Shown in pieces: positions 56,281 to 64,000 of a stretch of DNA of 64,000 nucleotides. The notes below the pieces were generated by a model. It ran no database searches and was not told where the DNA came from. It was given only the letters and a program-made list of their open reading frames with translations. The stretch spans positions 28,470 to 92,469 of the IMG/VR virus record IMGVR_UViG_3300033145_002663; one strand, given 5' to 3'. The stretch comes from a virus. The position numbers and the translations under genes were made by a program. Position 1 is the stretch's first letter. Each line of letters opens with the position of its first letter.

Positions 56281-56609
56281 TGGCCGAAACATTATATTTA
56301 GGGCATGATAATGTAATAGATCGTCAAGCCAAAATTGATGGGTCCGCAGAGGATTTATCTGCCGTCACAAAAATTACGGCGACATTTGACGATATTCTTG
56401 TTGAATCAACAAGCCATATTTCCGGTGAAATTCGCTGGAATAATACCGGGTATTCAAGTGGTGAAATAAGACTATGCCTTGGTAGCAATTCTGAAATTAT
56501 TCCGGGGGCCTACAATGTTCATATTGTTACCTATGATTCGGATAATCTCAACGGTGTGGTATGGGGTTCAATCGATATAATTGTAAAGGGCGAGGTTGAA
56601 GCGAGTTAA
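56280..56609 (+). CDS. BppU-like small virion protein (109 aa)
   Basis: A 109-residue beta-rich protein with alternating strands (KITATFDDILVES, GEIRWNNTGYSSGEIRL), resembling the N-terminal immunoglobulin-like domains of baseplate or fibre proteins. Its ATG overlaps the preceding TAA. It ends the fibre block before the operator at 56633. Confidence 0.55.
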   Translation: MAETLYLGHDNVIDRQAKIDGSAEDLSAVTKITATFDDILVESTSHISGEIRWNNTGYSSGEIRLCLGSNSEIIPGAYNVHIVTYDSDNLNGVVWGSIDIIVKGEVEAS

Positions 56610-56625
56610 AAAGTTCATTTTTTAC

Positions 56626-56667
56626 TTGCAAAGTTCAAAAATAAACAGTATGGGTTTAAAAATAAAC
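56626..56667 (+). promoter_or_regulatory. Late promoter P56.6 with paired operators
   Basis: TTGCAA (56626-56631), 17 bases, TATGGG (56649-56654), with the same upstream TTTTTTACTTG as other promoters. Operators GTTCAAAAATAAAC (56633-56646) and GTTTAAAAATAAAC (56654-56667) are 21 bp apart, matching P7.1. It drives the protease-capsid genes. Confidence 0.65.
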
Positions 56668-56733
56668 TAAAAATTAGTGCAAGTTATCTGAGATTTGGCC
56701 GTCTTCGGTAACAATTTTTACTTGGGAATGATA

Positions 56734-56775
56734 GCGGGCGTCCCGCCGCTTGCTATTATTCCCTTTTTCTTTTTG
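56734..56775 (+). promoter_or_regulatory. GC-rich hairpin in the leader of the capsid operon
   Basis: AGCGGGCGTCCCGCCGCT near 56736-56755 can fold as GCGGG/CCCGC, followed by a pyrimidine-rich stretch up to the ribosome site GGAGGGCACT. It may act as an attenuator-like or stabilising leader; the T-run is imperfect, so a terminator role is uncertain. Confidence 0.35.
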
Positions 56776-56784
56776 GAGGGCACT

Positions 56785-58200
56785 ATGAATATATTAGATG
56801 TTATTACAGCGCCTTGGGCAATAATGCCTGATAAGCTTTATGAAATTCAGGAGATTTATCTCAAGCATTCCCGTGGAGAAAAGATCGATCTCGATGCAAT
56901 CGAGGCCAGGATTGGAAAACCTCTTCAGAATGAAACCACCCCCTACCAGATTGTTAATAATGACATCGCAATTATCCCCATCCACGGCGTGATAGCCAAG
57001 CGTGCCAATTTATTCACAAGGGTTTCAGGAGGTGTGTCGACAGAGCTTGCCATGCAGGATATCGGGCAGGCATTAGACGATTCCGACATTAAAGCCATCG
57101 TGCTGCATATCGATGGACCCGGCGGAGCTGTTGACGGAACTTTGGAGTTGGCCGAGTTTATTTTTGAAGGGCGGGATAAAAAACGAATCGTTGCTTATTC
57201 TGATGGACTGATGGCGTCCGCTGCGTATTGGATCGGCGCCGCCGCTCATGAAGTTTATATCTCCAGCGATACGGTTCAGGTCGGATCGATCGGTGTTATT
57301 GCCAAGCATGTAGATTATTCCGAGGCTGAGAAAAAGGCCGGCATTAAAACCACGGAAATTTATTCCGGCAAGTATAAACGTATTGCTTCTCAATATAAGC
57401 CACTCTCAAAAGAAGGCTATGAAAATATTAAGGGTATGACGGATTATTTGTATTCCGTAATGGTGGACAGTGTTGCCAAGTACCGGGGAGTTTCTTCCGA
57501 GGAAGTGCTTCAGAATATGGCGGACGGCAGAGTGTTTATCGGGAAACAAGGCATTGCCGCCGGTCTGGTGGATGAAATTTCCACGCTTGACAATCTAACC
57601 GGCACAATCCTGCCAGCGCAGGTTCAAAATAAAGTTATCACCGTAAAAAAGGAGGTTAAGTCTATGGATCTTACAAAATTAAAAGCGGATCACCCGGATT
57701 TGGTGAAACAAATTCAGGCTGATACACGGACCGATGTGACTGCGGAATTCGATCAGGAGCGAAGTCAACTCCAATCGGAAAACGAGTCATTGAAAACCGA
57801 AAATCAAACTCTTGCCGCAACCAACGATGAACTTGGCAAAGAGAACAAAGAAATTGGCAAACGCATGGTTGCCCTGGAACAAAAAGACATCTCCAGGGAT
57901 CGCCGGGATGCTCAGGACGATGCGGATGATATTTTTAACAGCGCTCTGTCCGACAGCAAAATTCCGGAAAAGCATTATGCCCGTGTCAGGCGGGGGGTTG
58001 CGTTCGATGATTTTTACAAAGATGACAAGTTTGATAAGCAGGGTTACGCCGATGCCGTCAAGGCAGAGATCGAGGACTGGGAAAAAGATATCGAGCCCCA
58101 GGTGGCCGGTGCCGGGTTCCCCGAAAAGACGGCCGAGGGTGGTGTCGATACGGTTGAGGAAGATGAGATGGTCGATGAACTTGTCGGCATGGTCGAATAA
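56785..58200 (+). CDS. S49-family capsid maturation protease with C-terminal scaffold
   Basis: A 471-residue protein. Residues 55-290 are a ClpP/SppA-fold serine peptidase: IIPIHGVI (63-70), HIDGPGGAVDG (108-118), the nucleophile Ser145 in LMASAAYWIG, VGSIGVI (167-172), and the general base Lys196 in YSGKYKRI. Residues about 330-410 form a coiled coil, the scaffold part, as in lambda C/Nu3-type proteins. The ATG at 56785 has GGAGGGCACT upstream, which rules out the longer frame to 56695. It processes the procapsid and guides assembly. Confidence 0.88.
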   Translation: MNILDVITAPWAIMPDKLYEIQEIYLKHSRGEKIDLDAIEARIGKPLQNETTPYQIVNNDIAIIPIHGVIAKRANLFTRVSGGVSTELAMQDIGQALDDSDIKAIVLHIDGPGGAVDGTLELAEFIFEGRDKKRIVAYSDGLMASAAYWIGAAAHEVYISSDTVQVGSIGVIAKHVDYSEAEKKAGIKTTEIYSGKYKRIASQYKPLSKEGYENIKGMTDYLYSVMVDSVAKYRGVSSEEVLQNMADGRVFIGKQGIAAGLVDEISTLDNLTGTILPAQVQNKVITVKKEVKSMDLTKLKADHPDLVKQIQADTRTDVTAEFDQERSQLQSENESLKTENQTLAATNDELGKENKEIGKRMVALEQKDISRDRRDAQDDADDIFNSALSDSKIPEKHYARVRRGVAFDDFYKDDKFDKQGYADAVKAEIEDWEKDIEPQVAGAGFPEKTAEGGVDTVEEDEMVDELVGMVE

Positions 58201-58237
58201 AAAAGTCGGCAGGTGAAATAAAATAAGGAGGTGCAAA

Positions 58238-58918
58238 ATGGGTTTAAGTGACACTCCTCAAATGTTGAGGGGATACCAGGATGATCCAAAGCGTGTGTTT
58301 TACAGTGATATTGAGAAGGCGCTGATGCGAGAAGTTACTATCGTCGGTGGTTATGGTGTTTTGCCGCCCGGCACTGTGCTGGCTGAAATATCTGAGAGCA
58401 CCAATCGCGTGAGTCGGGTTGTGCCGTACGCGCTCGAAGATCCTTCGGACGATGATTATACTTTTTACGGCGCAAAAATACTGGCCGATGGAGCTGATGA
58501 TACCAGTGTGTATGTCACCCAGGACGACAGTTATAAGTTCGCCGTGGGTGATCATCTGCTTGCGGTGGATAGTGATACCACCCCCGAGGATCTGGGTGCA
58601 ATTACTGCAATTGATCGAACCACATACACTCAGATGGCTCTTATTACCGTCACCAACAGTATTTCTTCAAGCATTACGATTGCTAAGCATGGTGCGGTGG
58701 CTATCCAAACCACAATGGCCACTCCGTGGACTAAGGCAGTGGGTTTTCTGTTTGGCGGTGTGGATACCGGTATCGGAGAAAATTACGCCGAGGGTGGTCA
58801 GGGCGTGATGGTTCTGTCCAATGCTATGATTTATAGCGGCATGGTCAAAAATTACGATTCTGAAGCACAGACCGACCTTGGAAGCAGCACGTCCGGTCAG
58901 TTTATTATCTTGAAGTAG
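58238..58918 (+). CDS. Head decoration protein (gpD-like)
   Basis: A 226-residue protein between protease and capsid genes, the position of lambda gpD. It has strand-rich blocks (GGYGVLPPGTVLAEI near residue 37, YAEGGQGVMVLSNAMIYSG near 185). Decoration proteins bind the capsid surface at the three-fold positions and stabilise it. It is longer than lambda gpD. AAGGAGGTGCAAA precedes the ATG. Confidence 0.65.
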   Translation: MGLSDTPQMLRGYQDDPKRVFYSDIEKALMREVTIVGGYGVLPPGTVLAEISESTNRVSRVVPYALEDPSDDDYTFYGAKILADGADDTSVYVTQDDSYKFAVGDHLLAVDSDTTPEDLGAITAIDRTTYTQMALITVTNSISSSITIAKHGAVAIQTTMATPWTKAVGFLFGGVDTGIGENYAEGGQGVMVLSNAMIYSGMVKNYDSEAQTDLGSSTSGQFIILK

Positions 58919-58974
58919 ATTGTGTCCGCCAAGACAAGGATGGTTTTTAATAGCAACTTTATGGAGGTAGAAAA

Positions 58975-60186
58975 ATGCGAGATATTCCAGCCCTTAAATT
59001 AACCACTTTGACCAAGCTGATTCAAAAGTTTATGGCGAGCCCGAAATTGCTCCTCATGAAACTTTTTGGAGAAGATAATTGGCCGAGTGATGAAATTGAG
59101 TGGGAGGCCCAGGTTGGAGACAGGGGCCTGACTCCGTTTTCAAACGAGGACGCAGAGTCACCCAGACTGGCGCCGCTTGGCATTTCCAGCCACAGAGCTA
59201 TGGCAGCGTTCTGGAAAGAAAAGATGTATTTTGGGTCGTCTTTTTTGAATAATATTCGACAACCCGGAACCAAGCAGACATATTATGCGGCCAAGAAGTT
59301 TCTGGCGCAACAGATGAAAATGCTTCGAAACCGGTGCGATCGTCGGAAAGAATGGATGTTTGCCCAGATGCTTACCGGGGGATCGATGTCTTACCAGGAT
59401 CCTAACGGTAAATACATCTCCGTGGATTACGGTGTTCCTTCGGATCATTTTGAGTCTTTGCTTGCGGCCCAGAAATGGGATCAGGACACATCCGATATTG
59501 TATCAAATATCATGGATGCCAAACTGTTCATGGAGAACGCGAACAGCTCCGAGCTTGACTATGCCATTTTTACCACTGAGATTTTGAATGTCATGGTGAA
59601 AAACCCCACGATTCAAACCTTGCTGGGTAAATCTCAGTATGGCCAGGGTGATTTGTTTGCGCGCCCGCTTCAGGTGCTTGGCGATCTTTTGAATATTCCG
59701 AACATGATTCTGTACAACCAGATGTACCAGATTCGAGGCTGGTTGACAGCGGCTCTTGCCGCCGGCGCCGGTCCGCATACGATTTACGTGGACGATGCTA
59801 CGGACTTTGTGGTGGGTTCGACCGTTTATGCCCGGGATATTACGGCCAATACCAAGGAGGATCTGACGGTTACCGCCACTGATCCCGTCGCCGGCACTGT
59901 AACGGCAACCGGCACACTGGCGAGTGCTTACAAGGCCGGCGAAGACTGCGTGACCATGACCCGCAAGTTTATTCCCACAACCAAATTCTGCATGTTTTCT
60001 TCAGTGGTTGAAGGGCAGAAAATTGCGGAGTTTGCAAAGTCGCCGTTCGGTTTGGACAGGCACTATGGCATGAAGCTGGATCGCTGGGAGAAGAAAGATC
60101 CCGATGGTGTTTTCGTAAGGGTGGAAAACAAGGGTCTGCCCGTTCTGTATTTTGAAGACAGCATCTTCGTTTACACGGTCCTATAA
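58975..60186 (+). CDS. Major capsid protein (gpE family)
   Basis: A 403-residue protein of the lambda gpE type (HK97 fold, phage major capsid protein E): starts with an MRDIPALKLTTLTK block, the arm-rich core, RRKEWMFAQMLTGG (about 119-132), and a C-terminus with KPSP-like VENKGLPVLYFEDSI. An insertion-like Gly/Ala-rich stretch at about residues 255-305 (AALAAGAGPHTIYVDDATDF and a TVTATDPVAGTVTATG repeat) looks like a surface Ig-like extra domain. TATGGAGGTAGAAAA precedes the ATG. Confidence 0.82.
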   Translation: MRDIPALKLTTLTKLIQKFMASPKLLLMKLFGEDNWPSDEIEWEAQVGDRGLTPFSNEDAESPRLAPLGISSHRAMAAFWKEKMYFGSSFLNNIRQPGTKQTYYAAKKFLAQQMKMLRNRCDRRKEWMFAQMLTGGSMSYQDPNGKYISVDYGVPSDHFESLLAAQKWDQDTSDIVSNIMDAKLFMENANSSELDYAIFTTEILNVMVKNPTIQTLLGKSQYGQGDLFARPLQVLGDLLNIPNMILYNQMYQIRGWLTAALAAGAGPHTIYVDDATDFVVGSTVYARDITANTKEDLTVTATDPVAGTVTATGTLASAYKAGEDCVTMTRKFIPTTKFCMFSSVVEGQKIAEFAKSPFGLDRHYGMKLDRWEKKDPDGVFVRVENKGLPVLYFEDSIFVYTVL

Positions 60187-60198
60187 GGGAGGTGTTCA

Positions 60199-60759
60199 AT
60201 GTCTTTAAATAAAATAAAAGGTCCTTGGCCGAGCATTAAAACCAAAAAGTTGGCTGAAAACCTGCAGGCAACGATTGGGCTGCCGGTTGCCCTTCGGTTG
60301 GAAACCGGTGCTGCGATCTCAGCATATTCCGGTGAGCATACAGACGGCTTTCAACAGCAGAGCAGTAAAGAACTCATGTTGCGCTGGAATAATGCCGGAA
60401 CAAGCCATACCAAAATGGCGGCTGTGTTTATGTTGCCGGACGATCTGGATACTACCGAAGATTTAACCGTGCATTTTCTGGCCGCGACAAGCGGTGAGAA
60501 CGACACTCCGACAATGCAGGTTGAGGCGTATATTGTTGGTGTGGGTAGTCTGCCCGCGGCCGATTCTAACTGCGGCGGATATTCCAGTGGCGAATCAACC
60601 TCAAGCGGTCTTTACGTTGATCATACATTCACGATCGATGCGGATGATTTGATTTCCGGTGAAGCGGCATTAACAGTGATTTTCAATCCGGTAAGCGGTG
60701 AGCTGGTGACGGATGATCTCATTTCCAGTCCGCCCTGGATCACGTTTATCAGGGAGTAA
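60199..60759 (+). CDS. Hypothetical virion-block protein (186 aa)
   Basis: A 186-residue beta-rich protein (strand runs such as AAVFMLPDDLDTTEDLTVHFL) with AAGGGAGGTG before the ATG, directly downstream of the capsid gene. It may be a second decoration or a connector protein. No family is recognised. Confidence 0.5.
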   Translation: MSLNKIKGPWPSIKTKKLAENLQATIGLPVALRLETGAAISAYSGEHTDGFQQQSSKELMLRWNNAGTSHTKMAAVFMLPDDLDTTEDLTVHFLAATSGENDTPTMQVEAYIVGVGSLPAADSNCGGYSSGESTSSGLYVDHTFTIDADDLISGEAALTVIFNPVSGELVTDDLISSPPWITFIRE

Positions 60760-60781
60760 TCAATCATGAAGGGATTAAATC

Positions 60782-61192
60782 ATGAAAGTAACAACGACGT
60801 GCAATCTAAAAGGCAAAACACGAACCTGGCGGAAAGGGACTGAAATTGAAGAGCCCTTTCCGCCGGATATTGCTGAAGAAATTAAAGCTGTCCAGGAAGG
60901 TCGGTCTGATGCTTTGACAGTTGTAATTTTAGACAAAGCTATTACTGAATCCAATATAGCGATTGATGGTTTAATAAAAGCAATTGATCCTGGCTTACGG
61001 GGCAGTGCGGTAGGTACCGCTCTTAGGCAAACATTAAATGACAGGGCAATTTTATTTCGCAAGTTTGATCGCCCGGTATTGAATTGTTATGGCTGTGCCC
61101 CTAAGCAGATCGAGTACCAGTCATCCCCATGGTTTTTTAATCAGGCCGGCGCGAAGAAAAAACGTCAATTGTTGCTCAGGAAGTTTAAATAA
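60782..61192 (+). CDS. Hypothetical head-tail joining region protein (136 aa)
   Basis: A 136-residue basic protein with an N-terminal strand hairpin (KVTTTCNLKGKTRTWRKGTE) and a helical middle. It lies between the capsid genes and the next connector-like genes. The Cys pair NCYGC near residue 104 is isolated. Function unknown; its stop overlaps the next ATG. Confidence 0.5.
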   Translation: MKVTTTCNLKGKTRTWRKGTEIEEPFPPDIAEEIKAVQEGRSDALTVVILDKAITESNIAIDGLIKAIDPGLRGSAVGTALRQTLNDRAILFRKFDRPVLNCYGCAPKQIEYQSSPWFFNQAGAKKKRQLLLRKFK

Positions 61193-61626
61193 TGACAAAA
61201 AAAGAATTGGCAGCATTAATTTTTGGCGATAGCAGCATCGGCAGTTATTTGGGTGTCTCGGAAGTTTTAGAGTGCTGCGACGAAGCCATGGGTGATACGG
61301 GATGGTCGTTTCCCGTATCCGGCACCTTCAAAGAGCATTGGTCAAAACAGCGATGCAAGCGTCATTGTTATTTTCGATTGTGGACGGAATCTGCCCGCAA
61401 GTTCAAGGTCGAGCAGCTTCATTTAGGAGATCGGTTCAATCATTACGGTAAAGTCATTGAGTTGATGGATATCCGTTTTGAGAAAATCATGGAGGATTGC
61501 CCGGAAGAATTCTCAGGAGTTGATACCTACAAGATGTTCGGAACGGTTGTAAGGCCCGGCATACAATATGATATCGCCGGCAATGATATCACTGACTATA
61601 CGGATTATTCGGATTTTCACGAATGA
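61192..61626 (+). CDS. Hypothetical protein (144 aa), probable head completion factor
   Basis: A 144-residue protein that shares a base with the previous stop (TAATG) and overlaps the next gene by four bases (ATGA). It has a helical start, a Cys/His-containing middle (KQRCKRHCYF) and an acidic end. Position after the capsid suggests a head-tail connector of the gpFI/gpW class, but no motif confirms this. Confidence 0.5.
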   Translation: MTKKELAALIFGDSSIGSYLGVSEVLECCDEAMGDTGWSFPVSGTFKEHWSKQRCKRHCYFRLWTESARKFKVEQLHLGDRFNHYGKVIELMDIRFEKIMEDCPEEFSGVDTYKMFGTVVRPGIQYDIAGNDITDYTDYSDFHE

Positions 61627-62228
61627 CACTTGGCGCTGACATAAAAGAAGTTCTTGCTGATGTTGGTATATCCATCACGATTCTGAGGGATGCCGGCAAT
61701 ATTACCGGTGAGTATATTTATGGCAAAATTAATAAACAAGTCACAAAGCCTTTTATTCGTGAATTCTTCATGGAGGCCTGGCTTGCCAGCGATTCGCAGG
61801 CAGTCGGCGGGGATGTGGTTCAATTATCCGACGGTAGAATTTGTATCGTCATGAACAAGACTCCGAGCATGTTCGAAGATGCGATCTATCGATACGACTC
61901 GGTTCTTTATAAGTGCAATACCGTTGCAACATTGCAGCGGCCCACGGAAACGAGAGTTAACTATACGATTACAACCACGTTTCCGACGATTCAAGAAACC
62001 GTGAACGCGTTAATTACTGAGTCCTTGTACGGAAATGAGCTGGACACGGATGAGGAGTTGGCGCTTTTAGGAATATCATCTGAGGACTGTTATGTTTCAA
62101 GCTCGGTTGGGGTAGAGTGCCAGGACCGGTTTTGGATTTCAGACTCGGAATATTATCAGGTGGAAGTAGTAAGAACCAGAAGGTTCGATGGTGTGGATTT
62201 AATTGTCCTGGGTGAAGATACCCGGTAA
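61623..62228 (+). CDS. Hypothetical protein (201 aa), probable connector
   Basis: A 201-residue protein, strand-rich, with a helical hinge near residue 145 (TIQETVNALITESLYGNEL). It is coupled to the upstream gene. Late-operon place and length fit a head-tail adaptor. No family is recognised by eye. Confidence 0.5.
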   Translation: MTLGADIKEVLADVGISITILRDAGNITGEYIYGKINKQVTKPFIREFFMEAWLASDSQAVGGDVVQLSDGRICIVMNKTPSMFEDAIYRYDSVLYKCNTVATLQRPTETRVNYTITTTFPTIQETVNALITESLYGNELDTDEELALLGISSEDCYVSSSVGVECQDRFWISDSEYYQVEVVRTRRFDGVDLIVLGEDTR

Positions 62229-62288
62229 CTTGAGAACCTTTTTGTTAAGGATAGAGCGTTCTTAACATAATCACATAGGTGAAAATAA

Positions 62289-64000
62289 ATGAAGAAAGTT
62301 TTATTCGTAGGGCTGAATCCCTTTGCGACGGCGGGTAACTCCGCTATGATGTCCGCAATTTTAGATCAACTGGACAAGACCCGTTATTCCGCGTCATGCT
62401 TTGCGTCAGATCCCCCAACGGTTGAATGGTCCGCACTGCTTTATAATCCTTTGCCGTATTCTATTATTCCCGCTTTCGACGGAGCGCAACCCCAGAGTCA
62501 TTCCAGATTATACCAGGTCATTATGCACGGGTGTCACGACGCCGTTGTGTTTGTGGGCATGGATATTTGGGAGTACATAGACGTGCTTCAAAAGTTGGCG
62601 GAGACTCGCAATAAGCCGTTTAAAATTGCCGCGATATTCCCGTATGACCTTCAGATGGTTCGTGAAGACTGGGTTGACTGGAGCAATAAATTATTAGATT
62701 TCCCCTGCGTGTATTCTCAGTACGGGCATGACATGCTTAAAGATTCCGTACCCGCAATTCGATACTTTCGGCCACCTCTTAAAAGCTCTGATGTCTGGCA
62801 ACCGGCAGACGAAAAAACTCGTCTTAAAATTCGCAGGAAACTATACCCGACGCTTAAACCTGACGATTTGGTGATGGGATGCGTTGCGGCCAATCAGAAA
62901 AGGAAAGATCTGCAGGGACTCATTAAAGCGTTTTCAATCGCTCATAAAGAATGTCCCAACTTGCACTTATTTTTACAAACCAATTTTAACAGTGAATACA
63001 ACCTGGTTCAAGCGGTGAAAGACTACGGCCTGCTTCCGACATCTATTTTGAAAAAGCCGGATAATCATAAATATATGTTTGAATCAATGCCCAAGCTTTA
63101 TAACTCTTTTGATTTTCTTGTTAATTGCAGCCTGCAGGAAGGGCTTTCGTGGACGCCGTTAGAGGCCATGCTGTGCGGTGTTCCGGTGATTGCGTCCGAC
63201 TCGACGGCTCACAAGGAACTTATCGGGGATGCCGGACTTTTAGTTCCATGTAACCAAGACACCTTGCTGAAAACCGTAACCGAAAGCGGGCCGGCCTATG
63301 TTGACGCAAAAAAATGCGACCCGAAAGATACTGCGGAAGCGATTGTCTCCATGGCTCATGATGGTGAATTGAGACAGGCTTGCGCGGAATGGTGCCTGGA
63401 AAAAGCACGTGACTGGCTGGATGGAGTCAGTAACATTAACGATCTTGTTCGGGACATGCTGAAGCCGTCAAGGCCAATTACTGTCAGAGCTGCTGAAAAT
63501 GCGGTTCTTTTTGCGCAGTACTCGTCTGCCGGCGATGTATTGATGACCACCCGATGTTTTAAAGGGATTAAGGAACGGTATGGCTTGCCCCTGCATTATA
63601 TGACGTCCGAGCAGTATATGGATATCGTTACGAACAATCCTTATATCGACAAGGTTATTCCATGGGAAAACAGTGCCGGGAAGGATTATCGGTTTGTTGT
63701 CAATCCCCATGGCGAGAGAATTGCGCCGGGGCATTGGGGGAGGAACTCGAATTCCATACTGTCCGATTTTTACTGGAAGATTTTGGATGTTGAACCGGAT
63801 GATTTCTTTATTGAGCTGAAGCAGCCGGATCGGATTAAAGAGCAGGACGGTGCTCTCACTTTTTTTGAAGAGGATTTCGGTCTTCTCCGTCCATTCGTGA
63901 GATCTCCAGGTCCCTTTTGTATTTTGCATACCACCGGCGGGGATCCTCGTTTTAGAACCTATAAATTCATGAAGGATGTTCATGAAGGCTTGAGGGATAG
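62289..64000 (+). CDS. Two-domain glycosyltransferase (GT-B, family 4/1-like plus GT9-like), partial
   Basis: An open frame with no stop in 570 codons at the window end. The ATG at 62289 follows AGGTGAAAATAA. Residues about 190-340 have a Rossmann-type glycosyltransferase domain: VMGCVAANQKRKDLQGLIKAF, then SLQEGLSWTPLEAMLCGVPV and a DAGLLVP block, the donor-binding signature of GT-B family 1/4 enzymes. Residues about 400-570 read VLFAQYSSAGDVLMTTRCFK and YIDKVIPW, the pattern of GT9 heptosyltransferases, as a second domain. It is placed in the late operon and may modify host lipopolysaccharide, capsid or DNA. The end is outside the window. Confidence 0.75.
   Translation, partial: MKKVLFVGLNPFATAGNSAMMSAILDQLDKTRYSASCFASDPPTVEWSALLYNPLPYSIIPAFDGAQPQSHSRLYQVIMHGCHDAVVFVGMDIWEYIDVLQKLAETRNKPFKIAAIFPYDLQMVREDWVDWSNKLLDFPCVYSQYGHDMLKDSVPAIRYFRPPLKSSDVWQPADEKTRLKIRRKLYPTLKPDDLVMGCVAANQKRKDLQGLIKAFSIAHKECPNLHLFLQTNFNSEYNLVQAVKDYGLLPTSILKKPDNHKYMFESMPKLYNSFDFLVNCSLQEGLSWTPLEAMLCGVPVIASDSTAHKELIGDAGLLVPCNQDTLLKTVTESGPAYVDAKKCDPKDTAEAIVSMAHDGELRQACAEWCLEKARDWLDGVSNINDLVRDMLKPSRPITVRAAENAVLFAQYSSAGDVLMTTRCFKGIKERYGLPLHYMTSEQYMDIVTNNPYIDKVIPWENSAGKDYRFVVNPHGERIAPGHWGRNSNSILSDFYWKILDVEPDDFFIELKQPDRIKEQDGALTFFEEDFGLLRPFVRSPGPFCILHTTGGDPRFRTYKFMKDVHEGLRD

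Noticed and set aside
1-64000. tRNA genes
   Set aside because: I looked for cloverleaf arms and the GGTTCRA T-loop in intergenic stretches and saw none; a tRNAscan-SE run would settle it.

Overview
The window reads as most of the genome of a temperate, tailed, probably siphovirus-like bacteriophage, or a phage-plasmid hybrid. It runs off both ends of the sequence. The evidence is a head-assembly block (terminase, portal, S49 protease-scaffold, decoration protein, gpE-type capsid), a CI/Cro-like switch, a tyrosine integrase and a replication module. Lipoprotein and Sec signals, together with small phage proteins that I recall from Desulfobacterota prophages, suggest a Gram-negative, deltaproteobacterial-type host. 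That host assignment is inference.

Layout. (1) 0-6 kb, leftward: integrase, GIY-YIG/T5orf172-like protein, phage metallopeptidase, patatin-like hydrolase, zinc-ribbon proteins. (2) 6-7.4 kb: immunity region with divergent repressor and Cro-like genes. (3) 7.4-15.7 kb, rightward: SNF2 helicase, AEP-type primase, UvrD-like helicase, DnaQ exonuclease (frameshifted), VRR-NUC nuclease. (4) 33.4-15.7 kb, leftward: PRTRC proteins E, C, B and ThiF with many small genes, a MoxR/VWA pair, an adenine methyltransferase-DUF4942 protein, RNase HI, a minimal ligase and a second tyrosine recombinase; a sliding clamp and a truncated RadC-like protein lie just upstream. (5) 35-41.5 kb: a ParB gene embedded in about 4 kb of mostly non-coding DNA that holds iterons, a candidate large structured RNA, a nine-unit palindrome array, an AT-rich sigma-like gene, a microsatellite and further dyads. 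(6) 41.5-64 kb, rightward late genes: terminase, portal, a run of Sec-signal proteins and fibres, protease, capsid, connectors, and a two-domain glycosyltransferase cut by the window end.

Two systems stand out. First, a 14-bp imperfect dyad (GTTYA-N4-TRAAC) recurs inside or beside sigma70-like promoters at 6.2, 7.1, 41.4, 46.7, 47.4 and 56.6 kb, with weaker relatives at 7.4 and 33.4 kb. This suggests that one repressor directly silences early and late transcription. Second, the PRTRC cassette carries an E1-like ThiF, a protein B with an E2-like active-site signature and a small protein C ending in glycine, so it may be a phage-borne ubiquitin-like conjugation system. A third candidate novelty is the ~0.8-kb hairpin-rich, ORF-free block at 38.03-38.86 kb.

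Six genes appear broken by small indels and one seems to have lost its start codon. Some of these may be sequencing errors, so raw-read support should be checked before biological meaning is attached. All assignments come from reading the sequence; no database search was run.
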